Assembly (NCBI GenBank): GCA_035640715.1
Contig: DASQVO010000153.1
Coordinates: 1-5,314, forward strand
Source of the DNA: DASQVO01 sp035640715
GTDB taxonomy: Bacteria > Actinomycetota > Actinomycetes > Streptosporangiales > Streptosporangiaceae
Direction of reading: 5' to 3'
Length of the DNA stretch: 5,314 nt
Made by a program: the position numbers and the translations under genes
Shown here: one piece after another, positions 1 through 5,249 of the stretch
Layout of the letters: each line of letters begins with the position of its first letter
Position numbering within the stretch: position 1 is the stretch's first letter
Notes under the pieces: generated by a model
The model's database searches: none
Told to the model about the DNA's origin: nothing
Seen by the model: the letters and a program-made list of their open reading frames with translations, nothing else

Positions 1-1
1 G

Positions 2-118
2 GCGGGCGGTTTTACCATCGAGAATGTGGAGGTGATCTTCCGCGGCATATGCAGCGCTTGCCGCGAGCCTGGCAATAGTAGGGCCAGCAGGGATCCCAAG
101 CGGTCGTACCGGCCCTGA
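2..118 (+). CDS. Fur-family metal/peroxide-responsive regulator, C-terminal fragment (gene starts left of the window)
   Basis: Reading from base 2 to the TGA at 116-118 gives 38 residues. They contain GFTIENVEVIFRGICSAC, the pattern of the last beta strand and second metal-binding cysteine pair of Fur proteins. The two cysteines (codons at 50-52 and 59-61) form C-x2-C, which in this family is one half of a structural Zn(Cys)4 site. An 18-residue basic, proline-ended tail follows. Fur proteins are dimeric cytoplasmic DNA-binding repressors that use Fe, Mn, Zn or Ni as corepressor, or sense peroxide. The strand 'EVIFRGIC' resembles the actinobacterial FurA/CatR peroxide-type branch more than Zur, but the helix-turn-helix and sensing residues lie outside the window, so the metal cannot be assigned. 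The ECF sigma gene begins 34 bases after the stop, so read-through transcription is possible. Confidence 0.8.
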   Translation, partial: AGGFTIENVEVIFRGICSACREPGNSRASRDPKRSYRP

Positions 119-128
119 CAATAGTAGG
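68..128. repeat. Pair of 15-bp direct repeats CCTGRCAATAGTAGG
   Basis: Copy 1 (68-82) is CCTGGCAATAGTAGG and copy 2 (114-128) is CCTGACAATAGTAGG. They match at 14 of 15 positions, with starts 46 bp apart. Copy 1 lies in the last codons of the fur fragment. Copy 2 spans its TGA stop and sits just before the sigma factor gene. The A+T-rich core CAATAGTA stands out in this G+C-rich background. A paired regulator site, or duplicated promoter half-elements for the sigma gene, are both plausible. GGCAAT and GACAAT resemble the -35 element reported for mycobacterial SigC (SSSAAT), but neither copy has a CGT-type -10 at the usual spacing. Confidence 0.6.
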
Positions 129-138
129 TATGCATACC
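127..138. promoter_or_regulatory. Perfect 12-bp palindrome GGTATGCATACC, candidate operator
   Basis: GGTATGCATACC is identical to its own reverse complement. It overlaps the last two bases of the second direct repeat and ends 14 bases before the GTG of the sigma gene. Its position between the fur stop and the sigma start fits an operator or another control site for the sigma transcript. Which protein binds it, if any, cannot be read from sequence. Confidence 0.4.
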
Positions 139-152
139 GACGCATCGTCATC

Positions 153-842
153 GTGGACGACCTGACCTCGCTCGCCGAGGCCGCCATGCGACCCGGCGAC
201 ACCGCGGCGATGGCCGCCTTTATCCGGGCCAGCCAGGGCGAGGTGCGGTCGCTGTGCGCATACCTCGTCGATGAGGGGTCTGCCGACGACCTGACCCAGG
301 AGACGTACCTGCGTGTTTTCCGCGCGCTGCCCTCGTTCCGCGGGGAATCTTCGGCGCGCACGTGGCTGCTCTCGATCGCGCGGCGGGTCTGCATGGATGA
401 ACTGCGGCGCCGGTCGCGGCGCAGGCGCCAGGAAAACCGTATGCTCAGCCTCGGCGGCCAGGAATCAGCGCAGTCGGCCGGCACGGACGAGATCGAGGTC
501 GAAGAACTGCTCAGCCATCTTCCGGAGGACCGGCGCACCGCGTTCGTCCTCACCCAGATCACCGGCTTGTCATATGAGGATGCGGCGCGCGCGTGCGACG
601 TCCCGGTCGGCACCATTGCTTCCCGGGTGGCCAGGGCGCGGACCGATCTCATCGCGGCCCTAGGCCTGATGCCAGCGGAAAGCGACGGCGCTGGGCAGAC
701 AACCGCATCTAATGTGGCACGGAACTCCGGGCTGTCCGGCATGCCGGCAGCGAACACAGCCGCGTCGGATGGCGACGGGGCGCACAGGACCAGATCGGCG
801 TGGCGGCGCCTGCGCCCGCCGGGAAAGATTGGTACATGGTGA
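153..842 (+). CDS. sigC: ECF RNA polymerase sigma factor, SigC-like
   Basis: A 229-residue alternative sigma factor that directs core RNA polymerase to a small regulon. Region 2 is at about residues 20-90, with the core-binding motif DDLTQET (45-51) and the -10 recognition stretch SSARTWLLSIARR (66-78). Region 4 is at about 120-170, with the helix-turn-helix LSYEDAARACDVPVGTIASR (139-158). The strings AFIRASQ, SADDLTQET, LTQITGLSYEDAA and VARAR match my recollection of Mycobacterium tuberculosis SigC closely. That makes this a SigC-type group, probably the one classed as ECF39. SigC in M. tuberculosis has been linked to copper acquisition, but target genes here are not visible. GTG at 153 is chosen because it gives the N-terminal length of SigC and no in-frame start lies upstream. 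There is no clear ribosome binding site. Residues 173-229 form a low-complexity, Arg-ended tail beyond region 4 that typical SigC lacks. The anti-sigma gene follows after 6 bases. Confidence 0.9.
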   Translation: MDDLTSLAEAAMRPGDTAAMAAFIRASQGEVRSLCAYLVDEGSADDLTQETYLRVFRALPSFRGESSARTWLLSIARRVCMDELRRRSRRRRQENRMLSLGGQESAQSAGTDEIEVEELLSHLPEDRRTAFVLTQITGLSYEDAARACDVPVGTIASRVARARTDLIAALGLMPAESDGAGQTTASNVARNSGLSGMPAANTAASDGDGAHRTRSAWRRLRPPGKIGTW

Positions 843-848
843 GACGCA

Positions 849-1622
849 ATGGTGAGACAAGCGCCTAGTGGGACGGACGGCCGACGTCCGATGACCCATG
901 AAATGGTCCGTGCTGAGCTGTCGGCCCGGCTCGACGACGAGCAGTCCACCGAACTAGCCGTGCCGGTCACGGAGCATCTGGCCGGCTGTGCCGCCTGCAG
1001 GCAGTGGCAGCAAGCGGCAGAACAGGTCACCTCGCGCGTGCGCCAGGCAGCGGGCCGGACGGGCCCTGACCGGACTGAACAGCTTCTCGCCGCGATCGTC
1101 GCCGACCAGGCACCACGTTACCGCCCCCGTCGGGTCAGGTGGATCAGGCTGGAGGTACGCACCGGCCTTGCTGCCGTCGCTCTCGGACAGTTCGCGCTCA
1201 TCGTTCCGGCGCTGTTGTTCGGGAACGCCGGCGGCGGCACCCCGGTCCACGCGTCGCACGAGCTCGGCGCGTTCAACCTGGCGCTGGCGGTGGGATTCGC
1301 CGTAGCCGCTGTGCGCCCGGCACTGGCCCGCGGCATGCTGCCGCTGGCCGGCATCGCGGCCGCGGCGCTGACCGTGCTCTCCCTCGTCGATTCCGCGCTG
1401 CGGTACACGACGCTGACTGCCGAGGCGCCGCACCTGATCACGCTGGCCGGCGCGGTTCTCCTGTTCGTCTTGGCCCGCGCCGCCCGCCACGACGCAGGAC
1501 CGCCGTGGTCAGACGGCCAGGAGCACCTTACCCGGCGGCCTGGCCGGGCGGTTCTGAAGGCGGCCGTCACGCCCGACACGCACGACAAGATAAACGGCAA
1601 AGTGGCAGGGAACGTGAACTAG
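849..1622 (+). CDS. Membrane-bound zinc-finger (zf-HC2) anti-sigma factor, probable SigC partner
   Basis: A 257-residue protein with a short cytoplasmic N-terminal domain and a membrane part. The domain carries the zinc-binding anti-sigma motif H43-x3-C47-x2-C50 (HLAGCAAC). Such domains bind and silence the cognate ECF sigma factor until a signal releases it. Hydrophobic segments at about 104-124, 140-156, 162-181 and 194-210 predict four membrane helices. The loop between helices 1 and 2 holds HASHE (134-138), and H195 lies in the loop between helices 3 and 4. With the N-terminus inside, both loops would face outward. This His-rich arrangement recurs, as I remember it, in actinobacterial proteins encoded beside SigC-type sigma factors, and it would suit metal sensing (inference). 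The start is uncertain. ATG 849 is preceded by GGTGAG at a suitable distance, but homologues usually begin close to the helix at ATG 891 (MTHEMVRAELSARL). The gene is cotranscribed with the sigma gene given the 6-base gap. Confidence 0.85.
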   Translation: MVRQAPSGTDGRRPMTHEMVRAELSARLDDEQSTELAVPVTEHLAGCAACRQWQQAAEQVTSRVRQAAGRTGPDRTEQLLAAIVADQAPRYRPRRVRWIRLEVRTGLAAVALGQFALIVPALLFGNAGGGTPVHASHELGAFNLALAVGFAVAAVRPALARGMLPLAGIAAAALTVLSLVDSALRYTTLTAEAPHLITLAGAVLLFVLARAARHDAGPPWSDGQEHLTRRPGRAVLKAAVTPDTHDKINGKVAGNVN

Positions 1623-1637
1623 GCGGCAGGCAGCGTG

Positions 1638-1671
1638 GGCTAGGCGGCAGCTTGAGAAGAGCCGCCTGGCT
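1638..1671. terminator. Hairpin between convergent genes, likely bidirectional terminator
   Basis: Bases 1638-1648 (GGCTAGGCGGC) pair with 1661-1671 (GCCGCCTGGCT) to give an 11-bp stem with two G-U pairs in the + RNA. Inside the loop CTT (1651-1653) can pair with AAG (1657-1659). The hairpin starts 15 bases after the anti-sigma stop and lies just beyond the stop of the convergent Tyr-rich gene, so it can serve both. There is no U-tract, which is common in G+C-rich actinomycetes. The left arm is also part of an 11-bp direct repeat CTAGGCGGCAG (1619-1629 and 1640-1650). Confidence 0.6.
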
Positions 1672-1693
1672 GGCATGCACCCCGCACCGCGGC

Positions 1694-4087
1694 TTACGTG
1701 GCGTCTGCGGCGTTCCCATTCTGCGCGGCGCCTGTCTTGCCGGTACCGATTCCGGTTTCTTTGAAATATTCGCTGATCAGCTCGCGCTGGCGCCGCATGA
1801 GCTCGTCGAAGTGCTTATCGACGTTGTCGTCGCCGATGGCCTCGACGGTCATGTACAGATCCTTGATCTGCTCAAGCTTCTCTTCGGAAGCGCTGCGGCC
1901 TGAGTCGCTGTCTGCGTCACCGTAGCCGCCTCCGAAGGCTGGCGTCTCCCCGCCGACGGACGCGACAGGCCCGGCCTCCACGAGCCGCTCGTATGGTGCG
2001 GGGTCCCCGCCCGGTTCCGCATCGGCCAGTTCGTGCGGCCTCGGCTGTCCGGGAGGCGGTTCGAACGGCCCGCCAAGCGGCCCAGTGGCGGCGGATGCGC
2101 TGGGCTCTTCGGCAGTGGCGTACGGACCGGCCTCGCCCGCACCGTCGTAATCGCGCGGCTCCCCTGTTTCCCATTGACTGCCGTAGTAGGCGGCCGGCTT
2201 TCCCGCGCTTCCGTAGTCGGGCGGCTGCCCGAGGCCGTTATAAGCAGCCGGCTGTTCCGCCGCGCGGTACGCAGGCTCTGCCGCCGCGCGGTACGCAGGC
2301 TCTGCCGCCTCACGGTAAGCCGGGGGCTCCGCGATGCCGTATGCCAGCGACGCACCGGGGCCGTCATGGGACAGTGGCGTGTCCGGGCCGTCATAGGCTG
2401 ACGGTTCGCCCATGTCCGCATAGGCCGGCACGTCTTGCGGCAGGACGTAGCCAGGCGGCTCCTGCGGTGCCACGTATGAGAACGGAGTCTCCGGCCCGCC
2501 GTAATCGAGCGGCTCGCCTCCCCGGTCATAGCCCGCCGGGACCCCGGCGCCGTCAACGTCGCGCGGATCCTGCCAGCCGTCGTAGGGCACAGGCTCGTCC
2601 GCACCGCTGTAGCCGGACGGGGCCTGCCGGGCGGTGTATGCCAGCGGCTCCCCCGGGTCCTCGTAGGCACCGGGTTCCGTGTCCGGAGCGTAGGCTCCCG
2701 CCACCCTGCCAGGCCCGTACCCGGACGGCCCGTACCCCGATGGCGGGTACCCGGACGTGTCGTACCCCGGTGACGGGTACCCGGACGGCCCATACCCTGA
2801 TGACGGGTACCCGGACGGCCCGTACGCGGGCGGCCCGTACCCAGGCGGCCCATACGCGGGCGGCCCGGGCGCGTAGCCCGGCCCATCGGCCGGGTCAGCG
2901 TACGCATACTGATCGTCGGGTCCCGCGTAGCCAAACTCGTCAGGTGCGTCGCCGTTGCTGGCCACCGGCTGCGGGCCGGTGCGGAGCAGGCCACCCCATG
3001 GCGCGTCTGGCCCGGGTGTGTCGCCGCGGGAGCCGGGCGCGAACTCCTCCTCCTCGCGAATGGCGTACGCGTAGCCGCCGTCGGCATAGCCGGGCCCGTA
3101 GGGCTGCGGTCCGCCATAGGCCGGGTACCCAGAACCCTGCTGCGGCCCGCCGTAAGCCGGGTACCCAGAACCCTGCTGCGGCCCGCCGTAAGCCGGATAC
3201 CCAGAACCCTGCTGCGGCCCGCCGTAAGCCGGATACCCAGAACCCTGCTGCGGCCCGGCTGGCGGGGCCGCAGCGTGATAGCCAGCCGACGGTGCCCCCG
3301 GATAGTAATCACCGGCCGGCGGCGGGCCGTAGTAGCCGGCGCCGGACGTGGCTGGATCATGCGCAGGACCGGGCCCCGGCCCGTAACCGAACCCCGCGCC
3401 GGGCTGAGGCCCGTGTTCATAGGAGGGCCTGGACCCGTACGCGGGCCCAGGCCCATATTCCGGAGCTGAGGCATAGTGCGGGTCGCTGCCGTACTCAGTC
3501 CCCGGGCCGTACTCAGCCCCCGGGCCATAGTCCGGGCCCTGGCTGAAGCCAGGGTCGGGGCCGTATGGCTCACGCGGATCCGGCTTGGCTCCGTGGCCGC
3601 CGGCGAACCCCCGCGGCGAGATAACCGACGTCGGCTGCAGCACATCATTATTCCTGCGGAACCGCGAGGATTGCTGACGGCCAGCAGGCCCCGGGGCATC
3701 GGGAGGCAGGGCGCCGGCGTGCGCGGTGTCTGCCGCGAGGCGGCCGTTCCCGCCGCGCGGCTCAGCGCGGGAACCCGTGCCGTCGCTGGGATGTCCGCCA
3801 CCGCCGGCATACGGATCAGCCGGATACGGGCCATCAGCCGGATACGGGCCATCAGCCGGATACGGGCCATCAGCGGGATACGGGCCATCAGCGGGATACG
3901 GGCCATCGGCATATGAATCACCGGGATAAGGCTCACCGGAATATCGATCGTCCGCATAGCCGTCGCCGGAATGCCGGTCAGGCTCGGTATTCCGGCGACC
4001 GGACAGGAACCGGCCTATCGCGGACACGGCCAGCACCACCAGACCGAACACCATCCCGATTGCAGCACTGGCCTCCCCTATCCGCAC
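1694..4087 (-). CDS. Membrane-anchored Tyr/Pro/Gly-rich repeat protein of unknown function with helical C-terminal domain
   Basis: A 797-residue protein I cannot assign to a named family. The start is GTG at 4087-4085, with a G-run (complement of 4094-4099) placed as a ribosome binding site. Residues 9-27 form one membrane helix. Arginines R26, R31 and R32 directly after it favour an N-out, C-in topology with the long tail in the cytoplasm, although an uncleaved export signal is not excluded. Residues 41-730 look disordered: about 75 tyrosines in the whole protein (roughly 9%), very many Pro and Gly, no cysteine, and only two lysines in the tail. Tandem repeats in order are GPYPAD x5 (62-91), PQQGSGYPAYGG x4 (279-326), YGPSGYPxxG-type x5 (412-461) and AAEPAYRA-type (about 590-608). 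An acidic patch EEEE sits at 345-348. The C-terminus changes character: residues 733-779 (from EEKLEQIKDLYMTVEAIG to ELISEYFKETG) are charged and amphipathic, probably two or three helices, and look like the conserved functional part. It is convergent with the anti-sigma gene and divergent from the PEP-mutase-like gene. Scaffold, condensate-forming or envelope roles are guesses. Confidence 0.85.
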   Translation of the reverse strand: MRIGEASAAIGMVFGLVVLAVSAIGRFLSGRRNTEPDRHSGDGYADDRYSGEPYPGDSYADGPYPADGPYPADGPYPADGPYPADGPYPADPYAGGGGHPSDGTGSRAEPRGGNGRLAADTAHAGALPPDAPGPAGRQQSSRFRRNNDVLQPTSVISPRGFAGGHGAKPDPREPYGPDPGFSQGPDYGPGAEYGPGTEYGSDPHYASAPEYGPGPAYGSRPSYEHGPQPGAGFGYGPGPGPAHDPATSGAGYYGPPPAGDYYPGAPSAGYHAAAPPAGPQQGSGYPAYGGPQQGSGYPAYGGPQQGSGYPAYGGPQQGSGYPAYGGPQPYGPGYADGGYAYAIREEEEFAPGSRGDTPGPDAPWGGLLRTGPQPVASNGDAPDEFGYAGPDDQYAYADPADGPGYAPGPPAYGPPGYGPPAYGPSGYPSSGYGPSGYPSPGYDTSGYPPSGYGPSGYGPGRVAGAYAPDTEPGAYEDPGEPLAYTARQAPSGYSGADEPVPYDGWQDPRDVDGAGVPAGYDRGGEPLDYGGPETPFSYVAPQEPPGYVLPQDVPAYADMGEPSAYDGPDTPLSHDGPGASLAYGIAEPPAYREAAEPAYRAAAEPAYRAAEQPAAYNGLGQPPDYGSAGKPAAYYGSQWETGEPRDYDGAGEAGPYATAEEPSASAATGPLGGPFEPPPGQPRPHELADAEPGGDPAPYERLVEAGPVASVGGETPAFGGGYGDADSDSGRSASEEKLEQIKDLYMTVEAIGDDNVDKHFDELMRRQRELISEYFKETGIGTGKTGAAQNGNAADAT
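2257..2304 (-). repeat. 24-bp tandem repeat, two identical copies, inside the Tyr-rich gene
   Basis: Bases 2257-2280 and 2281-2304 are identical on the + strand, and a degenerate third copy begins at 2305. They encode an eight-residue unit of the AAEPAYRA type. The unit is a whole number of codons, so gain or loss of a copy keeps the reading frame. Confidence 0.8.
2705..2854 (-). repeat. 30-bp degenerate tandem repeat encoding YGPSGYPxxG, about five units
   Basis: Residues 412-461 of the Tyr-rich protein split into five ten-residue units, of which the middle ones read YGPSGYPSSG, YGPSGYPSPG and YDTSGYPPSG. The DNA units have diverged more than the 18- and 36-bp arrays. This suggests an older expansion, with the Tyr/Pro/Gly pattern kept at protein level. 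Confidence 0.75.
3110..3253 (-). repeat. 36-bp tandem repeat encoding PQQGSGYPAYGG, four units
   Basis: In + strand register, units 3121-3156 and 3157-3192 are identical, 3193-3228 differs by one base, and the unit from 3229 matches for 29 bases before diverging. The encoded residues 279-326 are four copies of a twelve-residue Gln/Gly/Tyr unit. The near identity points to recent duplication or gene-conversion-like homogenisation. Confidence 0.9.
3815..3909 (-). repeat. 18-bp tandem repeat encoding GPYPAD, five units
   Basis: The + strand unit GGATACGGGCCATCAGCC or its last-base variant starts at 3822, 3840, 3858 and 3876, with a variant copy at 3894. It encodes residues 62-91, five GPYPAD hexapeptides just after the membrane anchor. 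Units are nearly identical and keep the frame, so copy number could vary between strains. Confidence 0.9.
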
Positions 4088-4107
4088 TAGCTGCCCCCCA
4101 GTTGCCA

Positions 4108-4137
4108 GCTATCACAGAGCGCAAGGTCTCCCGGCAA
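4108..4137 (-). promoter_or_regulatory. Possible promoter of the Tyr-rich gene
   Basis: On the minus strand TTGCCG (complement of 4132-4137) and GATAGC (complement of 4108-4113) are separated by 18 bp. They lie 20-50 bases before the GTG at 4087. The -35 match is fair and the -10 match is weak, so this is only the best candidate in the right place. Confidence 0.3.
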
Positions 4138-4299
4138 CGGTGGGTTCACCCGAGCATGAGCATCCCAGCCCCCGCGACCGCCTGGGCAACGAGAATCCGT
4201 ACCCTCCGGGCGGAATCGGAGCTAGGGCGCACCAAACAACCATCGCATTGCCATCATCAGGCCCGCAAGCCCAATGCCCAGGTCTGCCCCGTTAATGCC

Positions 4300-4316
4300 G
4301 GTTACCCCGCGTAACC
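4300..4316. promoter_or_regulatory. Inverted repeat GGTTAC-N5-GTAACC, candidate operator
   Basis: GGTTAC (4300-4305) and GTAACC (4311-4316) are perfect inverted arms around a CCCGC spacer. The centre is about 66 bp before the GTG of the PEP-mutase-like gene, which would suit an activator or a distal operator. It is also a possible shared site for the divergent Tyr-rich gene. The binding protein is unknown. Confidence 0.45.
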
Positions 4317-4322
4317 CCCGTC

Positions 4323-4349
4323 GGCCAGTCGCGGCATCTGCCGCCGGCC
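4323..4349. promoter_or_regulatory. Nested inverted repeat over the -35 region
   Basis: The inner arms GCGGCA (4331-4336) and TGCCGC (4339-4344) are perfect around TC. Outer GGCC arms at 4323-4326 and 4346-4349 add an imperfect second layer. It overlaps the proposed -35 hexamer at 4338-4343, where a bound repressor would block polymerase. Such G+C-rich symmetry also arises by chance, so confidence is modest. Confidence 0.3.
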
Positions 4350-4366
4350 AACCGATACGTTAACAT
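4338..4366 (+). promoter_or_regulatory. Candidate promoter giving a leaderless or nearly leaderless transcript
   Basis: CTGCCG (4338-4343) and TAACAT (4361-4366) are 17 bp apart. TAACAT fits the actinobacterial -10 pattern TAnnnT and ends 7 bases before the GTG at 4374, so transcription would begin at or next to the start codon. No Shine-Dalgarno sequence precedes the GTG, which agrees with leaderless translation. TACGTT at 4356-4361 is an alternative -10 that would give a leader of about five bases. Confidence 0.45.
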
Positions 4367-4373
4367 CATCTCG

Positions 4374-5192
4374 GTGACTGGACAGGCGGACAAGGCAAAA
4401 CGCTTTCTCGCGCTTCACCGTGGCCCCGGGCCGCTGCTGATGCCCAACGCTTGGGATCAGGGCTCAGCGAGACTGCTCGGCTCGCTCGGCTTTGACGCGC
4501 TGGCGACGACGAGTTCGGGATTCGCTGCGGCACTTGGCCGGCTCGACGGTTCGGTCAGCCGGGACGAAGCGCTGGCGCATGCCACGGTCATCTCCGGGTC
4601 GACGGACCTCCCCGTCTCGGCCGACCTGGAGAACTGCTTCGCCGACGAGCCGGAGGGCGTGGCGGAGACGGTCCAGCTCGCGGTCTCGACGGGCCTCGCC
4701 GGATGCTCGGTGGAGGACTTCACCGGCCGGGGAAGTGAGCCGATCTATCCGGTCGCGCTCGCCGCGGAGCGTGTCGCGGCGGCAGCCGAGGCAGCCCACG
4801 CCGGCCCCGCCCGCCTGATACTCACCGCCCGCGCAGAGAACTACCTGCATGGGCGGCCCGACCTGGCGGACACGATCACCCGCCTGCAGGCCTACCAGGC
4901 CGCGGGCGCTGACGTGCTCTACGCGCCCGGCCTGACCCGTCTCGAGGACATCCGCCAGGTCGTCACCTCGGTTGACCGGCCCGTCAACGTACTCACCGTG
5001 CCCGGCGCCCCGGACGTCCGCGAGCTGGCCGAGGCAGGTGTCAGCCGGATCTCGGTCGGCGGCTCGTTCGCGCTCGCAGCGCTCGGGGCGGTCGCCGACG
5101 CCGCCAGGGAACTGCGCGACCAGGGCACCTACGGTTTCCTGTCGGGCGCGCGGGCCGGCCGCGACGCTGCGCAGGCGGCATTCTCCCGCTAG
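4374..5192 (+). CDS. Isocitrate lyase/PEP mutase superfamily protein (PEP mutase-like carbon-carbon lyase)
   Basis: A 272-residue cytoplasmic (beta/alpha)8-barrel enzyme of the PEP mutase/isocitrate lyase superfamily, full length for the short members. Landmarks in order are LLMPNAWDQGSARLL (21-35), TTSSG (45-49), LDGS with D58 at the place of the PEP mutase catalytic Asp, SADLEN (82-87) with D84 and E86 for Mg2+, SVED (112-115) with E114, and LTAR (150-153) with R153. The region after SVED is the expected gating loop. The isocitrate lyase signature KKCGH is absent, so it is not isocitrate lyase. Relatives act on alpha-keto or alpha-hydroxy acids (PEP/phosphonopyruvate, oxaloacetate, methylisocitrate, dimethylmalate) by making or breaking C-C or P-C bonds. 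The substrate here is unknown, and no phosphonate gene is nearby. C88 stands where I expect Gly in the DLExGY/F motif. GTG 4374 gives the usual N-terminus (about 22 residues before MPNAWD). Confidence 0.88.
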   Translation: MTGQADKAKRFLALHRGPGPLLMPNAWDQGSARLLGSLGFDALATTSSGFAAALGRLDGSVSRDEALAHATVISGSTDLPVSADLENCFADEPEGVAETVQLAVSTGLAGCSVEDFTGRGSEPIYPVALAAERVAAAAEAAHAGPARLILTARAENYLHGRPDLADTITRLQAYQAAGADVLYAPGLTRLEDIRQVVTSVDRPVNVLTVPGAPDVRELAEAGVSRISVGGSFALAALGAVADAARELRDQGTYGFLSGARAGRDAAQAAFSR

Positions 5193-5249
5193 TGCTGGCC
5201 CTGCGCTCCGGATCGGTCGGCGCCGCGGGGCTCATGCCGGTATGCGACC

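Noticed and set aside
954..1490. Minus-strand open frames opposite the anti-sigma gene
   Set aside because: They are antisense shadows of a well-supported gene with zinc finger and membrane helices, and their products have no recognisable features.
3110..3253. 36-bp direct repeats resembling CRISPR repeats
   Set aside because: Copies are directly adjacent with no unique spacers and lie in frame inside a coding region, so they are a protein repeat.
1993..3546. Long + strand open frame (517 codons) opposite the Tyr-rich gene
   Set aside because: Its translation is Arg/Pro/Ala-rich with no recognisable fold, and it is the antisense shadow of the repeats. High G+C and repeat units of whole codons keep several frames open.
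1849..3957. 702-codon minus-strand frame overlapping the Tyr-rich gene in another phase
   Set aside because: Its product is Arg/Thr-rich low complexity. It lacks the membrane anchor, the well-placed ribosome site and the plausible C-terminal domain found in the chosen frame.
3913..4314. 133-codon + strand open frame running into the divergent intergenic region
   Set aside because: It overlaps the anchor-encoding end of the Tyr-rich gene, has basic low-complexity composition and no family resemblance.
4374..5192. Isocitrate lyase or phosphonate biosynthesis PEP mutase as a specific call
   Set aside because: The KKCGH signature of isocitrate lyase is absent, and no phosphonopyruvate decarboxylase or other phosphonate gene is in view, so only the superfamily is supported.
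5215..5249. Possible terminator GGTCG...CGACC between the convergent genes at the right edge
   Set aside because: Only a 5-bp stem around a 25-base loop, with competing pairings (CGGC with GCCG). It is too weak to call.
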